Assembly: GCF_029961765.1 (NCBI RefSeq)
Contig: NZ_CP124681.1
Location: 3,472,001 to 3,536,000 of the forward strand
Length of the DNA: 64,000 bases
Origin: Nocardioides sp. QY071
GTDB lineage: Bacteria; Actinomycetota; Actinomycetes; Propionibacteriales; Nocardioidaceae
Reading direction: 5' to 3'
Positions 7,532 to 15,841 of the stretch are shown here, piece after piece. The translations under genes and the position numbers were made by a program. The notes under the pieces were generated by a model. The model worked only from the letters and a program-made list of their open reading frames with translations, was not told the DNA's origin and did not search any database. Position 1 is the first letter of the stretch, and each line of letters starts with the position of its first letter.

Positions 7532-8386
7532 GTGGGTACCTACGCAGTCACCGGCTCGGCCTCCGGCATGGGCGCCGCCGTCCTCGCCCGGCTCGTCGCC
7601 GAGGGTCACACCGTCATCGGCGTCGACCTCCGGGAGGGGGACGTCGTGGCGGACCTCGCCACCGCGGACGGGCGTCGTACGGCGGCCGCCGCCGTCCTCG
7701 AGCGAGCCGGCGGCGTCCTCGACGGCGCGGTGCTGGCCGCGGGCCTGGGCCCGGCACCGGGCCGGGACCGCGCCCGGCTGATCGCGGAGGTCAACTACCT
7801 CGGGGTCGTCGAGCTGCTCGACGCCTGGCGCCCGGCGCTGGCCGCCGCCGAGCGGGCCAAGGTGGTCGTCTTCTCCAGCAACTCCACGACGACCGTGCCG
7901 ATGGTTCCGCGCCGTGCGGTCCGCGCCCTGCTGGCGCGCGACGTGCCGAAGGCGCTCGGCACGCTGCGCAGGTTCGGGCGGATGGCGCCGACCTTCGCGT
8001 ACGGCGCCAGCAAGATCGCCGTCAGCCAGTGGGTGCGCCGCGAGGCGGTCACCCCCGCATGGGCCGGCGCCGGCATCCGGCTCAACGCGATCGCGCCCGG
8101 CGCGATCCTCACCCCGCTGCTCGAGCAGCAGCTCGCGACGCCGGCCGAGGCGAAGCGGATCAAGGCCTTCCCGGTCCCGATCGGCGGCTTCGGCGACCCC
8201 GGGCAGCTGGCCGCGTGGGTGGTCTTCATGCTCTCCGACGCGGCGGACTTCCTGTGCGGCAGCGTGGTCTTCGTGGACGGCGGGTCGGACGCCTGGTTCC
8301 GCGCCGGCGACTGGCCGCGCGCGGTGCCGGCCGTCCGGCTGCGCGGCTACCTCAGGCGGATGAAGGAGTTCCGAGCGCAGCGCTGA
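7532..8386 (+). CDS. SDR oxidoreductase, 3-alpha-hydroxysteroid dehydrogenase/carbonyl reductase (HsdA)-like
   Basis: This 284-residue short-chain dehydrogenase has the cofactor loop TGSASGMG (7-14), an AAG motif, a Ser-rich catalytic strand (VVFSSNS) and YGASK with the catalytic Tyr and Lys. The segment VDLREGDVVADLATADGR and the downstream LAAGLGP closely follow Comamonas 3-alpha-hydroxysteroid dehydrogenase/carbonyl reductase as I recall it, and the tail has the family's FVDGGSDA. It probably oxidises or reduces a hydroxysteroid or related carbonyl with NAD(P). The KstR-type box directly upstream supports a steroid role. GTG 7532 is the only start that keeps the Rossmann strand intact. The 3' end overlaps a convergent lysR gene by 35 bp. 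Confidence 0.85.
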   Translation: MGTYAVTGSASGMGAAVLARLVAEGHTVIGVDLREGDVVADLATADGRRTAAAAVLERAGGVLDGAVLAAGLGPAPGRDRARLIAEVNYLGVVELLDAWRPALAAAERAKVVVFSSNSTTTVPMVPRRAVRALLARDVPKALGTLRRFGRMAPTFAYGASKIAVSQWVRREAVTPAWAGAGIRLNAIAPGAILTPLLEQQLATPAEAKRIKAFPVPIGGFGDPGQLAAWVVFMLSDAADFLCGSVVFVDGGSDAWFRAGDWPRAVPAVRLRGYLRRMKEFRAQR

Positions 8387-9227
8387 GCCCGGCGACCAGC
8401 GCCGCCACGGGCGCCGCAGGCTCCGGTCCGGCCGGCAGGGTGGCGATGATCGCCCGCCGTGGCGCGTCCGGTACGGCGAGCGCCACCACGTCGCGCCGCA
8501 GGGCAGGCACCAGCAGCCCGGGGACCAGTGCGACCGCGTGCCCGGCCGCGACCAGCGCCACCTTGCCCGCCAGGTCGGCGGCCGCGAGCTCGATCCGCGG
8601 CGCGAACCCGGCGGCCGCGCCGGCGGCGCGCAGCAGCGCGGCGGAGCCCTCGTTGTCCTCGGCCCAGGCCTCCGCGGCGAAGTCCGCGAGTCCCGCAGCG
8701 CCGGCCGCTGCCGGATGCCCCTCCGCGACGACCACCCGCATCACGTCCTCGCCGAGCCGCTGGCGCACGAGCCGGGCGTCGGCGGCGAGGCCGGGCGGGG
8801 CGTCGGTGACCACGGCGAGGTCGAGCACGCCGGTGGCGACGAGGTCCTCGAGCTCGGCGGTGAGGCCGGTGGTCAGGGTCCAGGCCGCGTCGAGCCCGCG
8901 CAGCGCGGCCGGCACCAGCCCGGCGGCGGCCGACGGGGTCGCACCGACGGCCACGACGCCCCGGCCGGATGCGGCCTCCCTCGTCGCGTGCACGGCCCGG
9001 TCCGCCGCAGCGAGGACGCCGCGGGCGTGCTGGGCGAAGGCGGTGCCGGCGGCCGTGGGCACCACCCCGCGCGCTCGGCGTTCGAGCAGGGCGACCCCGA
9101 CCTCCCGCTCCAGCGTGGCGACCTGTCGGGAGATCGCGGACTGGGTGTACCCGAGCTCGGCCGCGGCCGCCGAGAGCGAGCCGAGGCGGTGCACGGCGAG
9201 GAAGGTGCGCCAGGCGGTGAGGGTCAT
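8352..9227 (-). CDS. LysR-family transcriptional regulator
   Basis: This 291-residue protein has the LysR N-terminal winged HTH (residues 1-60; FLAVHRLGSLSAAAAELGYTQSAISRQVATLE) and a C-terminal effector-binding domain from about residue 90. It is transcribed away from the dehydrogenase fusion gene at 9303, the usual arrangement of a LysR regulator and its target. A T-N11-A palindrome (9239-9253) lies in the short spacer between them. The 3' end runs 35 bp into the convergent SDR gene. The effector is unknown. Confidence 0.9.
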   Translation of the reverse strand: MTLTAWRTFLAVHRLGSLSAAAAELGYTQSAISRQVATLEREVGVALLERRARGVVPTAAGTAFAQHARGVLAAADRAVHATREAASGRGVVAVGATPSAAAGLVPAALRGLDAAWTLTTGLTAELEDLVATGVLDLAVVTDAPPGLAADARLVRQRLGEDVMRVVVAEGHPAAAGAAGLADFAAEAWAEDNEGSAALLRAAGAAAGFAPRIELAAADLAGKVALVAAGHAVALVPGLLVPALRRDVVALAVPDAPRRAIIATLPAGPEPAAPVAALVAGLSAALGTPSSA

Positions 9228-9238
9228 CCCGCCAACCT

Positions 9239-9253
9239 ATGCGATCAGCGCAT
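9239..9253. promoter_or_regulatory. LysR-type T-N11-A operator candidate
   Basis: ATGCG-ATCAG-CGCAT is a perfect interrupted palindrome and satisfies the LysR T-N11-A rule (T9240, A9252). It lies 12 bp upstream of the lysR start and 50 bp upstream of the divergent dehydrogenase. Confidence 0.55.
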
Positions 9254-9302
9254 GTCTGGCCTGCTGGAGTTGCGCTGGTCGCAGAGCCCTGCGACGGCCA
9301 GC

Positions 9303-10379
9303 ATGGACGCCATGCACGTCACCGTCCTCGGGCTCGGCCACCTCGGAGCCGCCATCGCCGCCCGCCTCGCCGACCGCAACCACCACGTCACCACCTGGAC
9401 CCGCTCCGGCGGCGGCACCGCCGCGACCGCGCCGGACGCCGTACGCGACGCCGAGGTCGTGCTGCTCTGCCTCTACGACGCCGCCGCCTGCCGCGCCGTG
9501 CTCGACACCGTGCGCACCCGCCTGCCCGTCGAGGCGGTCGTCGTGAACACCGCGACCGTCGGCCCGGACGAGGCGGTCGAGCTGGCCGCGCTCGCACCGC
9601 GGATCCTGCACGCGCCGGTCCTCGGCTCGACCGGGGCGGTCGCTGCCGGCACCCTCACCTTCCTTGCCGGAGGCGCGCCCGGCCCGGCCGCCGCGGTCCT
9701 CGCCGACCTCGGCACCGTCGTCGACTGCGGCACGCCGGCCACCGCTGCTGCCGCCAAGCTCGTCGCCAACGGCGTGCTCGCCGACGCGCTGCTCACTGTG
9801 CGCGCGGCCCGCACCCGCGCCGCCGCGCTCGACCTGCCCCCTCACCTCGCGCTGGACGTCCTCGAGCGGACCGCACTCGGCGGCCTGGTCCGGGCCAAGC
9901 GCGACCGGCTGGAGGCGCCCGACGCCACCCCCGCCGACTTCGCGGCCAGCGCCCTCGCCAAGGACGTCGCGCTGCTCGCCGGCGCGCTCGCCCCCGGCAG
10001 CGACATCGCCGGACTCCTCACCCCGGCCCACGCCGACCCGGCGGTCCTCGCGCCGCTGCGCGACTACGCGGCGGGCCATGCGACCGGCGATGCGTCGTAC
10101 CACCGGCGGGCGTTCCTGCCGACCGCCCACGTCGAGGGACTGCGCGAGGGGCGCTTCACGTCGTGGACGTTGGAGGAGTACTGCGCGCTGTTCACCGGCT
10201 CCCCCGCGCCCGACGAGCCGACGCGGCGGCGCCGGGTCGACCGCGTCGACGTCACCGGCAGTACCGGCACCGCGACGATGACGCTGCACCACGGGCCGGA
10301 CGTCTTCACCGACTCCTTCGCACTGCTGCGCGTCGACGGCGCCTGGCGGATCGCGAACAAGACCTACCACCGGGCGTGA
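9303..10379 (+). CDS. NAD-binding 6-phosphogluconate/3-hydroxyisobutyrate-dehydrogenase-like protein fused to a lumazine-binding/SnoaL-like domain
   Basis: The protein has 358 residues. The N terminus (GLGHLGAAIAARL) is a Rossmann fold of the 6PGDH/HIBADH/imine-reductase superfamily. A second helical domain follows with the conserved Lys region (AAAKLVANGVLADAL), to about residue 255. From about residue 260 (ASYHRRAFLPTAHVEGLREG) to the end there is a separate cone-fold domain like the putative lumazine-binding/SnoaL-like family, ending GAWRIANKTYHRA. That domain normally occurs as a free protein of about 120 residues, so this looks like a fusion. The start is ATG 9303 or ATG 9312. It is divergent from lysR and likely its target. 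The substrate is unknown. Confidence 0.82.
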   Translation: MDAMHVTVLGLGHLGAAIAARLADRNHHVTTWTRSGGGTAATAPDAVRDAEVVLLCLYDAAACRAVLDTVRTRLPVEAVVVNTATVGPDEAVELAALAPRILHAPVLGSTGAVAAGTLTFLAGGAPGPAAAVLADLGTVVDCGTPATAAAAKLVANGVLADALLTVRAARTRAAALDLPPHLALDVLERTALGGLVRAKRDRLEAPDATPADFAASALAKDVALLAGALAPGSDIAGLLTPAHADPAVLAPLRDYAAGHATGDASYHRRAFLPTAHVEGLREGRFTSWTLEEYCALFTGSPAPDEPTRRRRVDRVDVTGSTGTATMTLHHGPDVFTDSFALLRVDGAWRIANKTYHRA

Positions 10380-10397
10380 CCGGAGCCACGTGAAACG

Positions 10398-10415
10398 AGT
10401 TGCGCAACTAGTTGC
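10398..10415. promoter_or_regulatory. Two overlapping palindromes upstream of padR-type gene
   Basis: AGTTGCGCAACT (10398-10409) and GCAACTAGTTGC (10404-10415) are both perfect 12-bp palindromes that share six bases. Together they form three alternating GTTGC/GCAAC half sites. They lie 32-49 bp upstream of ATG 10447 and are a good candidate operator for autoregulation by the PadR-type protein. Confidence 0.6.
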
Positions 10416-10446
10416 ATAGCCTCGCCGTCTGGGGCACGCTGGGGCC

Positions 10447-10992
10447 ATGGCCCTCGAGCACGCGATCCTCGTGTCGCTGAGTGAGCGCGCCGCCTCCGGC
10501 TCCGACCTGGTGCGACGCTTCGACGCCTCGATCGGGTTCTTCTGGTCCGCGACGCACCAGCAGATCTACCGCGTCCTGGGCCGGATGGAGGGCGACGGCT
10601 GGATCACCTCCGAGGCCGTCGCCCAGGCCGACCGCCCCACCAAGAAGATCTATGGCGTCACGGACGCCGGCCGCGCCGAGCTCGCCCGCTGGATCGGCGA
10701 GCCGACCGCACCCGACGCGATGCGCAGCAGCGTCAGCGTCAAGATGCGCGGGGCGTCGTACGGCGACCGGGCGGCACTCCTCGACGACCTGCGCCGCCAG
10801 CTCGACGAGCACACCAAGCGGCTCTCGCTCTACGAGTACCTCGCCGCCCGCGACTTCCCCGACCCCGGCGCGCTGGCCGACGCCGACCTCGACATCTACC
10901 TCGTGCTGCGCGGCGGCCTCCTCATGGAGGAGTTCTGGATCCGCTGGCTGACCGAGTACCTCGACGCCCACACCCGCAAGGAGTCCCGATGA
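10447..10992 (+). CDS. PadR-family transcriptional regulator
   Basis: This 181-residue protein has the PadR N-terminal winged helix (residues 1-85; ALEHAILVSLSERAASGSDLVRRF and the Tyr-rich HQQIYRVLGRMEGDGWI) and a C-terminal helical dimerisation domain of the Vir_act_alpha_C type (about 95-175). It overlaps the start of the FadH-like gene by 4 bp (ATGA), so the regulator leads its own operon with the oxidoreductase and the NTF2-like gene. The overlapping palindromes upstream suggest autorepression. Relatives sense phenolic acids or drugs; the ligand here is unknown. Confidence 0.9.
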   Translation: MALEHAILVSLSERAASGSDLVRRFDASIGFFWSATHQQIYRVLGRMEGDGWITSEAVAQADRPTKKIYGVTDAGRAELARWIGEPTAPDAMRSSVSVKMRGASYGDRAALLDDLRRQLDEHTKRLSLYEYLAARDFPDPGALADADLDIYLVLRGGLLMEEFWIRWLTEYLDAHTRKESR

Positions 10993-12992
10993 CCACCTAC
11001 CCCCTGCTCACGACCCCGGCCACCGTCGGCGGCCTCGAGCTCCAGTCCCGTGCGGTGATGGGCTCGATGCACACCGGTCTCGAGGACCGGCCCTGGCACG
11101 TCGACGAGCTGGCGGCGTACTTCGCCGAGCGCGCGGCCGGCGGCGTCGGCCTGATCGTCACCGGCGGCTACTCTCCCAACGTGCGCGGGTGGCTGCTGCC
11201 GTTCGGCTCGCAGATGACCACCCGCCTCAACGCCCACCGTCACCAGCGGGTGACCGAGGCGGTCCACGCCCACGGCGGGAGGATCGCGCTGCAGCTGCTG
11301 CACGCCGGCCGCTACGGCTACACGCCGTTCAGCGTCTCGGCGAGCGCGACCAAGTCGCCGATCACGCCGTTCAAGGCGTCCGCCCTGTCCGGCCGCGCGG
11401 TCGAGCGCACCATCGACGACTTCGTCGCCTCCGCCAAGCTCGCGCAGAAGGCGGGGTACGACGGCATCGAGGTGATGGGCTCCGAGGGCTACCTGATCAA
11501 CCAGTTCCTCGCGTCGCGCACCAATCGTCGTACCGACAAGTGGGGCGGGTCGGCCGAGAACCGGATGCGCTTCCCCGTCGAGGTGGTGCGCCGGATCCGC
11601 CAGGAGCTGCCGGACTTCTTCGTGATGTACCGGATGTCGCTGCTCGACCTGGTGCCCGACGGCCAGACCTGGGCCGAGACCGTCGAGCTCGCGCACAAGC
11701 TCGAGGAGGCCGGTGCCAGCGTCTTCAACACAGGCATCGGCTGGCACGAGGCGCGGGTGCCCACGATCGTCACCAGTGTCCCGCGCGGTGCCTGGGTCGA
11801 CAGCACGCTGCGCCTCAAGGCCGAGGTCTCGATCCCGGTGTGTGCGAGCAACCGGATCAACACCCCCGACGTCGCGGAGTCCGTGCTGGAGCAGGGCGTC
11901 GACCTGGTCTCGATGGCCCGCCCGTTCCTCGCCGACGCCGATCTCGTCGCCAAGGCCCGCGACGGTCGCGCCGACGAGATCAACACCTGCATCGGCTGCA
12001 ACCAGGCCTGCCTCGACCACACCTTCCAGGCCAAGCGGGCCTCCTGCCTGGTCAACCCGCGCGCCTGCCACGAGACGACGCTGGTGCTCAGCCCGACCCG
12101 TCGCGCGAAGCGGGTCGCGGTCGTCGGCGGTGGCCCCGCCGGACTGGCGACAGCCGTCAGCGCCGCCGAGCGCGGCCACGACGTCACCCTGTTCGAGGCC
12201 TCCGAGGAGCTGGGCGGCCAGTTCCGGCTGGCGATGCAGATCCCCGGCAAGGAGGAGTTCGCCGAGACCCTGCGCTACTTCCGCCGCCGCATGGAGGTCC
12301 TCGGCGTCAACGTGAAGCTCGCGACCCGCGCGACGCCCGACCTGCTGGCCGGGTACGACGAGGTCGTGGTCGCGACCGGCGTCGAGCCGCGCACGCCGGC
12401 CGTCCCGGGCATCGACCACGCGAAGGTCGTCTCCTACCCGGATGCGATCACCGGCCGGGTGGCCGTGGGCGCGAAGGTCGCGGTGATGGGTGCCGGCGGC
12501 ATCGGCTTCGACGTGACCGAGCTGCTGGCGCACGCGCCGGAGACCCTCGAGGAGTGGAAGGCGCACTGGGGCGTCGCCGATCCGGGCGTCGTCCGCGGTG
12601 GCGTCACGGACAAGACGCCGCGCACCCCGGCCCGCGAGGTCTGGCTGCTGCAGCGCAAGGAGTCCGCGCAGGGCAAGGGCCTCGGCAAGACGTCGGGCTG
12701 GGTGCACCGCGCAGCGGTCAAGGACCTCGGCGTGCACCAGCTCAGCGGGGTCAGCTACGACCGGGTCGACGACGCCGGCCTCCACATCACCGTCGACGGG
12801 ACCTCGCAGGTGCTCGACGTCGACCACGTCGTCGTGTGCGCGGGCCAGGAGTCCGTCCGCGGTCTGTACGACGACCTGGTCGCCTCGGCCTTCCCCGGCC
12901 GGGTGCACCTGATCGGCGGCGCGGACCTCGCTGCCGAGCTGGACGCCAAGCGCGCGATCAAGCAGGGCACCGAGCTGGCGGCGACGCTGTGA
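10989..12992 (+). CDS. FadH-like NADH:flavin oxidoreductase / 2,4-dienoyl-CoA reductase family
   Basis: The 667 residues comprise an FMN-binding TIM barrel (about 5-330), a 4Fe-4S site and a C-terminal FAD/NAD(P) domain (VAVVGGGPAGLATA near 380). The cluster cysteines are C334, C337, C341 and C353, the same spacing as in E. coli FadH, and Tyr168 and His253 fit its catalytic pair. FadH reduces 2,4-dienoyl-CoA during unsaturated fatty-acid oxidation, but paralogues also reduce enones and bile-acid or steroid enoyl groups, so the exact substrate is open. It is translationally coupled to the PadR gene before it and to the NTF2-like gene after it by 4-bp overlaps. Confidence 0.88.
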   Translation: MTTYPLLTTPATVGGLELQSRAVMGSMHTGLEDRPWHVDELAAYFAERAAGGVGLIVTGGYSPNVRGWLLPFGSQMTTRLNAHRHQRVTEAVHAHGGRIALQLLHAGRYGYTPFSVSASATKSPITPFKASALSGRAVERTIDDFVASAKLAQKAGYDGIEVMGSEGYLINQFLASRTNRRTDKWGGSAENRMRFPVEVVRRIRQELPDFFVMYRMSLLDLVPDGQTWAETVELAHKLEEAGASVFNTGIGWHEARVPTIVTSVPRGAWVDSTLRLKAEVSIPVCASNRINTPDVAESVLEQGVDLVSMARPFLADADLVAKARDGRADEINTCIGCNQACLDHTFQAKRASCLVNPRACHETTLVLSPTRRAKRVAVVGGGPAGLATAVSAAERGHDVTLFEASEELGGQFRLAMQIPGKEEFAETLRYFRRRMEVLGVNVKLATRATPDLLAGYDEVVVATGVEPRTPAVPGIDHAKVVSYPDAITGRVAVGAKVAVMGAGGIGFDVTELLAHAPETLEEWKAHWGVADPGVVRGGVTDKTPRTPAREVWLLQRKESAQGKGLGKTSGWVHRAAVKDLGVHQLSGVSYDRVDDAGLHITVDGTSQVLDVDHVVVCAGQESVRGLYDDLVASAFPGRVHLIGGADLAAELDAKRAIKQGTELAATL

Positions 12993-13381
12993 GCAGCGCG
13001 TTCCGGGCGGCCGTGGAGGCCCGTGACGTCGCGGCGATGCGGGCCTGCCTGGCCGAGGACGTCGTCTTCCGCAGCCCCGTCGCCCACAAGCCCTATGCGG
13101 GCAAGGCGATCACCGGCGCGATCCTGGCGAACGTGATCGAGGTGTTCCAGGACTTCCGCTACGTGCGTGAGCTCGAGGACGCCACCGGCCACGCCCTCGT
13201 GTTCGAGGCGACCGTCGACGGCCTCGAGCTCACCGGCTGCGACTTCCTCGTCCTCGACGACGAGGGTCTGATCACCGACTTCATGGTGATGGTGCGCCCG
13301 CTCAGGGCCGCCCAGGCGCTGGCCGAGCAGATGGGTGCGCGGTTCGACGCCATCGTGGCGCTCGCGTCCGAGGCGACATAA
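12989..13381 (+). CDS. NTF2/SnoaL-like small protein
   Basis: This 130-residue protein starts at GTG 12989, overlapping the fadH-like stop by 4 bp. It opens with a long helix (SSAFRAAVEARDVAAMRACLAEDVVF), then RSPVAHKPYAGKAI and alternating strands, the layout of a cone-shaped NTF2-like fold. Such proteins are small isomerases, dehydratases or ligand binders. Coupling to a flavin reductase suggests it acts on the same substrate pathway, but no catalytic residues can be assigned with confidence. Confidence 0.8.
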   Translation: MSSAFRAAVEARDVAAMRACLAEDVVFRSPVAHKPYAGKAITGAILANVIEVFQDFRYVRELEDATGHALVFEATVDGLELTGCDFLVLDDEGLITDFMVMVRPLRAAQALAEQMGARFDAIVALASEAT

Positions 13382-13400
13382 CGACGAGCTCGGACGACGG

Positions 13401-13467
13401 AACTCGCGCCTGGACGAGGAAGCTTCCTCGTCCAAGCGCGAGTTTCACCGGTCGGCCGGTGAAACTC
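13401..13467. terminator. Double palindrome between convergent genes (bidirectional terminator candidate)
   Basis: Positions 13401-13444 form a 44-bp palindrome with only one mismatched pair (C13410/A13435), centred on AAGCTT. It overlaps by five bases a second hairpin, GAGTTTCACCGG (13440-13451), a TCGG loop and CCGGTGAAACTC (13456-13467). The structures fill the 87-bp gap between two convergent stop codons. There is no long T run, so this would be a GC-type terminator. Confidence 0.65.
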
Positions 13468-13468
13468 A

Positions 13469-13948
13469 CTACAGCGCCGGGTTGTCGGCGTCGCCGGGCC
13501 GCACGTCGCCGCGCCAGCCACCGGTCTCGGTGCCGCGGGTCTCGATGAACTGCTTGAAGCGCTCGAGGTCGCCCTCGGTGCGCCGGTCGATGATCCGCAA
13601 CGCGTCCCCGGTCTTCTCCACGATGCCCTCGGGCTCGAACTCCATCCGCAGGGTGACCCGCGTCGCGCTACCGAGCTCGTCGGGCGCGAAGGAGACGGTG
13701 CCGTCGTTCTTCGTGCCGCCGAGGGCGCGCCAGGTGATCCGCTCGTCGGGCGTCTGGTCGACGATCTCCGCGTCCCACTCGCGGTGCACGCCCGCGATGT
13801 CGGCGCGCCAGTGCAGGTGGGTGTCGTCGAGCTGGCGGACCTCCTCGACGCCCTCCATGAAGGACGGGAAGGTCTCGAACTGGGTCCACTGGTCGTAGGC
13901 CGTGCGGACGGGAACCTCGACAGTGACGGACTTCTCGATCGTGCTCAT
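13469..13948 (-). CDS. SRPBCC-family (polyketide cyclase/COQ10-like) protein
   Basis: This protein of about 159 residues begins MSTIEKSVTVEVPVRTAYDQWTQFETFP, the usual first strand and helix of the START/SRPBCC fold. It continues with ITWRALGG, ATRVTLRMEFEPEG and a long C-terminal helix with RFKQFIETRG. These proteins bind hydrophobic ligands in a deep pocket; many actinobacterial copies are of unknown function and some are stress-induced. The ATG at 13948 has AGGAG about 11 bases upstream and is preferred over an in-frame start at 13975. It is a single-gene unit with the double palindrome at its 3' side. Confidence 0.87.
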   Translation of the reverse strand: MSTIEKSVTVEVPVRTAYDQWTQFETFPSFMEGVEEVRQLDDTHLHWRADIAGVHREWDAEIVDQTPDERITWRALGGTKNDGTVSFAPDELGSATRVTLRMEFEPEGIVEKTGDALRIIDRRTEGDLERFKQFIETRGTETGGWRGDVRPGDADNPAL

Positions 13949-14056
13949 GGGTTCGTGCTCCTCTCGTCGGTTCACCGGGCGGTACCCGACGGCTCGGCGC
14001 GATACCCGGCGTCCTCTTCATGTTTCCTTCATGAAGGCCGCCCTAGCGTCGCCGCC

Positions 14057-14293
14057 ATGAGCATCCGATTCACCGATGACCTCAAGCTCCGCACGCCGGC
14101 GCCGGCGCCGATCCACACCGTCAGCGAGCTGCGGCGGCGGCTGGCGCTGAACGGGGCCCCGGTCGAGGTCGTCGTCGAGGCGGTCCGGGGATGGCTCGCG
14201 GACAACGACGTGTCGCCGACGCTGGCGACGAGCATCGCGCGCAGCCCGTACGCCGCCGCGCTGGCGCCGGAGGGCGACGTACCGCCGGCCTGA
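14057..14293 (+). CDS. Small protein of unknown function
   Basis: This 78-residue frame starts at ATG 14057 and has coding-type third-position GC. The middle part (VSELRRRLALNGAPVEVVVEAVRGWLADN) would form two helices, and the ends are Pro/Ala-rich. The ribosome-binding site is weak. It lies in the space between the divergent SRPBCC gene and the ABC transporter operon. I recognise no family. It may be a real small gene or a fortuitous frame. Confidence 0.45.
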   Translation: MSIRFTDDLKLRTPAPAPIHTVSELRRRLALNGAPVEVVVEAVRGWLADNDVSPTLATSIARSPYAAALAPEGDVPPA

Positions 14294-14378
14294 CCCGCGC
14301 GCCGCCTCGCACCGTGCGCGCACCTTGCTGGCGCGCACCTCCACCCCGTTGTCCGCCCAGCACCGTAGGGTGCCACGC

Positions 14379-15191
14379 ATGGGGATCGAGTTCCGCGACG
14401 TCGGCAAGACCTACCCCGACGGCACCGTCGCCGTCACGGGCTTCTCGTGCACCGTCCCTTCCCACCGCACCCTCGCGCTGGTCGGCACCTCGGGGTCGGG
14501 CAAGACGACGCTGATGCGGATGGTCAACCGCATGGTCGAGCCCACCACGGGCTCGGTCCTGATCGACGAGCGCGACGTCCGCGACCTCGACAAGGTCGAT
14601 CTGCGCCGCTCGATCGGCTACGTCCCGCAGGCCGGCGGACTGCTCCCCCACCGGCGCGTGGTCGACAACGTCGCGACCGTCCCGGTCCTCACCGGTACGC
14701 CGAAGCGCGCGGCCCGCGAGGCCGCGCTGGCCCTGCTCGAGCGGGTCGGGATCGACCCCGCGCTGGGGAAGCGCTACCCGGTGCAGCTCTCGGGCGGCCA
14801 GCAGCAGCGGGTCGCGGTGGCGCGGGCGCTGGCCGCGGACCCCAACATCTTGTTGATGGACGAGCCGTTCGGCGCGGTCGACCCGATCGTGCGGCGTGGC
14901 CTGCAGGACCAGCTGCTGCAGCTGCAGGCCGAGCTCGGCAAGACCATCGTGCTGGTCACCCACGACATCGACGAGGCGTTCCGGCTCGGCGACGAGGTCG
15001 TCATCCTGCGCACCGGCGGGATCGTCGCGCAGACCGGCACCCCCCAGGAGATCGTCGCCGCACCGGCCGACGACTTCGTGCGCGACTTCATCGGCTCCGA
15101 CCGCGCGGAGCGGGCGCTGCGCACCGTCGACGTCGACGGCCGCAAGGTCGTGGTCGACGGCGACGGCCGGCCGGTGGGTGTCCTCGCGTGA
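14379..15191 (+). CDS. Osmoprotectant (glycine betaine/choline-type) ABC transporter ATP-binding protein
   Basis: This 270-residue ATPase has Walker A GTSGSGKTT, a Q-loop (VPQAGG), the signature LSGGQQQR and Walker B ILLMDEPFGAVD with the H-loop VTHDIDEA. The pattern and the following genes match OpuC/ProV-type quaternary-amine importers. The C-terminal tail is only about 30 residues, so the paired CBS domains that regulate OpuCA/OpuAA are missing. ATG 14379 starts the first beta strand. It overlaps the first permease gene by 4 bp and is the first gene of a four-gene importer operon. Confidence 0.92.
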   Translation: MGIEFRDVGKTYPDGTVAVTGFSCTVPSHRTLALVGTSGSGKTTLMRMVNRMVEPTTGSVLIDERDVRDLDKVDLRRSIGYVPQAGGLLPHRRVVDNVATVPVLTGTPKRAAREAALALLERVGIDPALGKRYPVQLSGGQQQRVAVARALAADPNILLMDEPFGAVDPIVRRGLQDQLLQLQAELGKTIVLVTHDIDEAFRLGDEVVILRTGGIVAQTGTPQEIVAAPADDFVRDFIGSDRAERALRTVDVDGRKVVVDGDGRPVGVLA

Positions 15192-15841
15192 CCTGGCTCG
15201 ACGCCAACCGCGCCTACGTCCTGGACATGCTCGTCCAGCACCTGCGGCTGTCGGTGCCCGCCATCGTGGTCAGCGTGCTGGTCGCGATCGTGCTCGGCCG
15301 GGTCGCCTGGCGCTGGCCGCGCGCCGGCACCGTCGTGCTCGGCACCGCGAGCCTGCTCTACTCCGTGCCCGCCCTGCCGCTGCTCATCGTGATCCCCGTC
15401 CTGCTCGGCATCCCGCTGCGCTCCGGCCTCACCCTGGTCGTCGCGCTCGCCGTCTACGGCACCGCCCTGCTGGCCGGCACCGCAGCCGACGCGTTCCGCT
15501 CCGTCGACACCCGCGTGCGCGAGGCGGCCGAGGCGATGGGCTACTCGCGCTCCGGGCTGTTCTGGAAGGTCGACCTGCCGCTCGCCGTACCCGTGCTGCT
15601 GTCGGGGATCCGGGTGATCACGGTCAGCACGGTCAGCCTGGTCACCATCGGCGCCCTGGTCGGCATCCCGAGCCTGGGCAACCTGCTCACCGACGGCTTC
15701 CAGCGCGACATCCGCGCCGAGATCGTCACCGGCGTCGTCGGCACCATGCTGCTCGCCGTCGCCCTGGACGTGCTGCTCGTCGCCATCGGCCGGGTCGCCA
15801 CGCCCTGGCGGACGGCCACTCCGACGGGAGCGGCGAGGTGA
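15188..15841 (+). CDS. Osmoprotectant ABC transporter permease (first)
   Basis: This 217-residue permease has about five or six membrane helices and the EAA-type loop VREAAEAMGYSRSGLFWKVDLPLAVPVLLSGI near residues 110-140, which contacts the ATPase. It starts at GTG 15188, overlapping the ATPase stop, and its own stop overlaps the second permease. OpuC-type systems use two permeases per transporter, as here. Substrate is inferred from the family to be glycine betaine, choline, carnitine or a related osmolyte. Confidence 0.9.
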   Translation: MTWLDANRAYVLDMLVQHLRLSVPAIVVSVLVAIVLGRVAWRWPRAGTVVLGTASLLYSVPALPLLIVIPVLLGIPLRSGLTLVVALAVYGTALLAGTAADAFRSVDTRVREAAEAMGYSRSGLFWKVDLPLAVPVLLSGIRVITVSTVSLVTIGALVGIPSLGNLLTDGFQRDIRAEIVTGVVGTMLLAVALDVLLVAIGRVATPWRTATPTGAAR

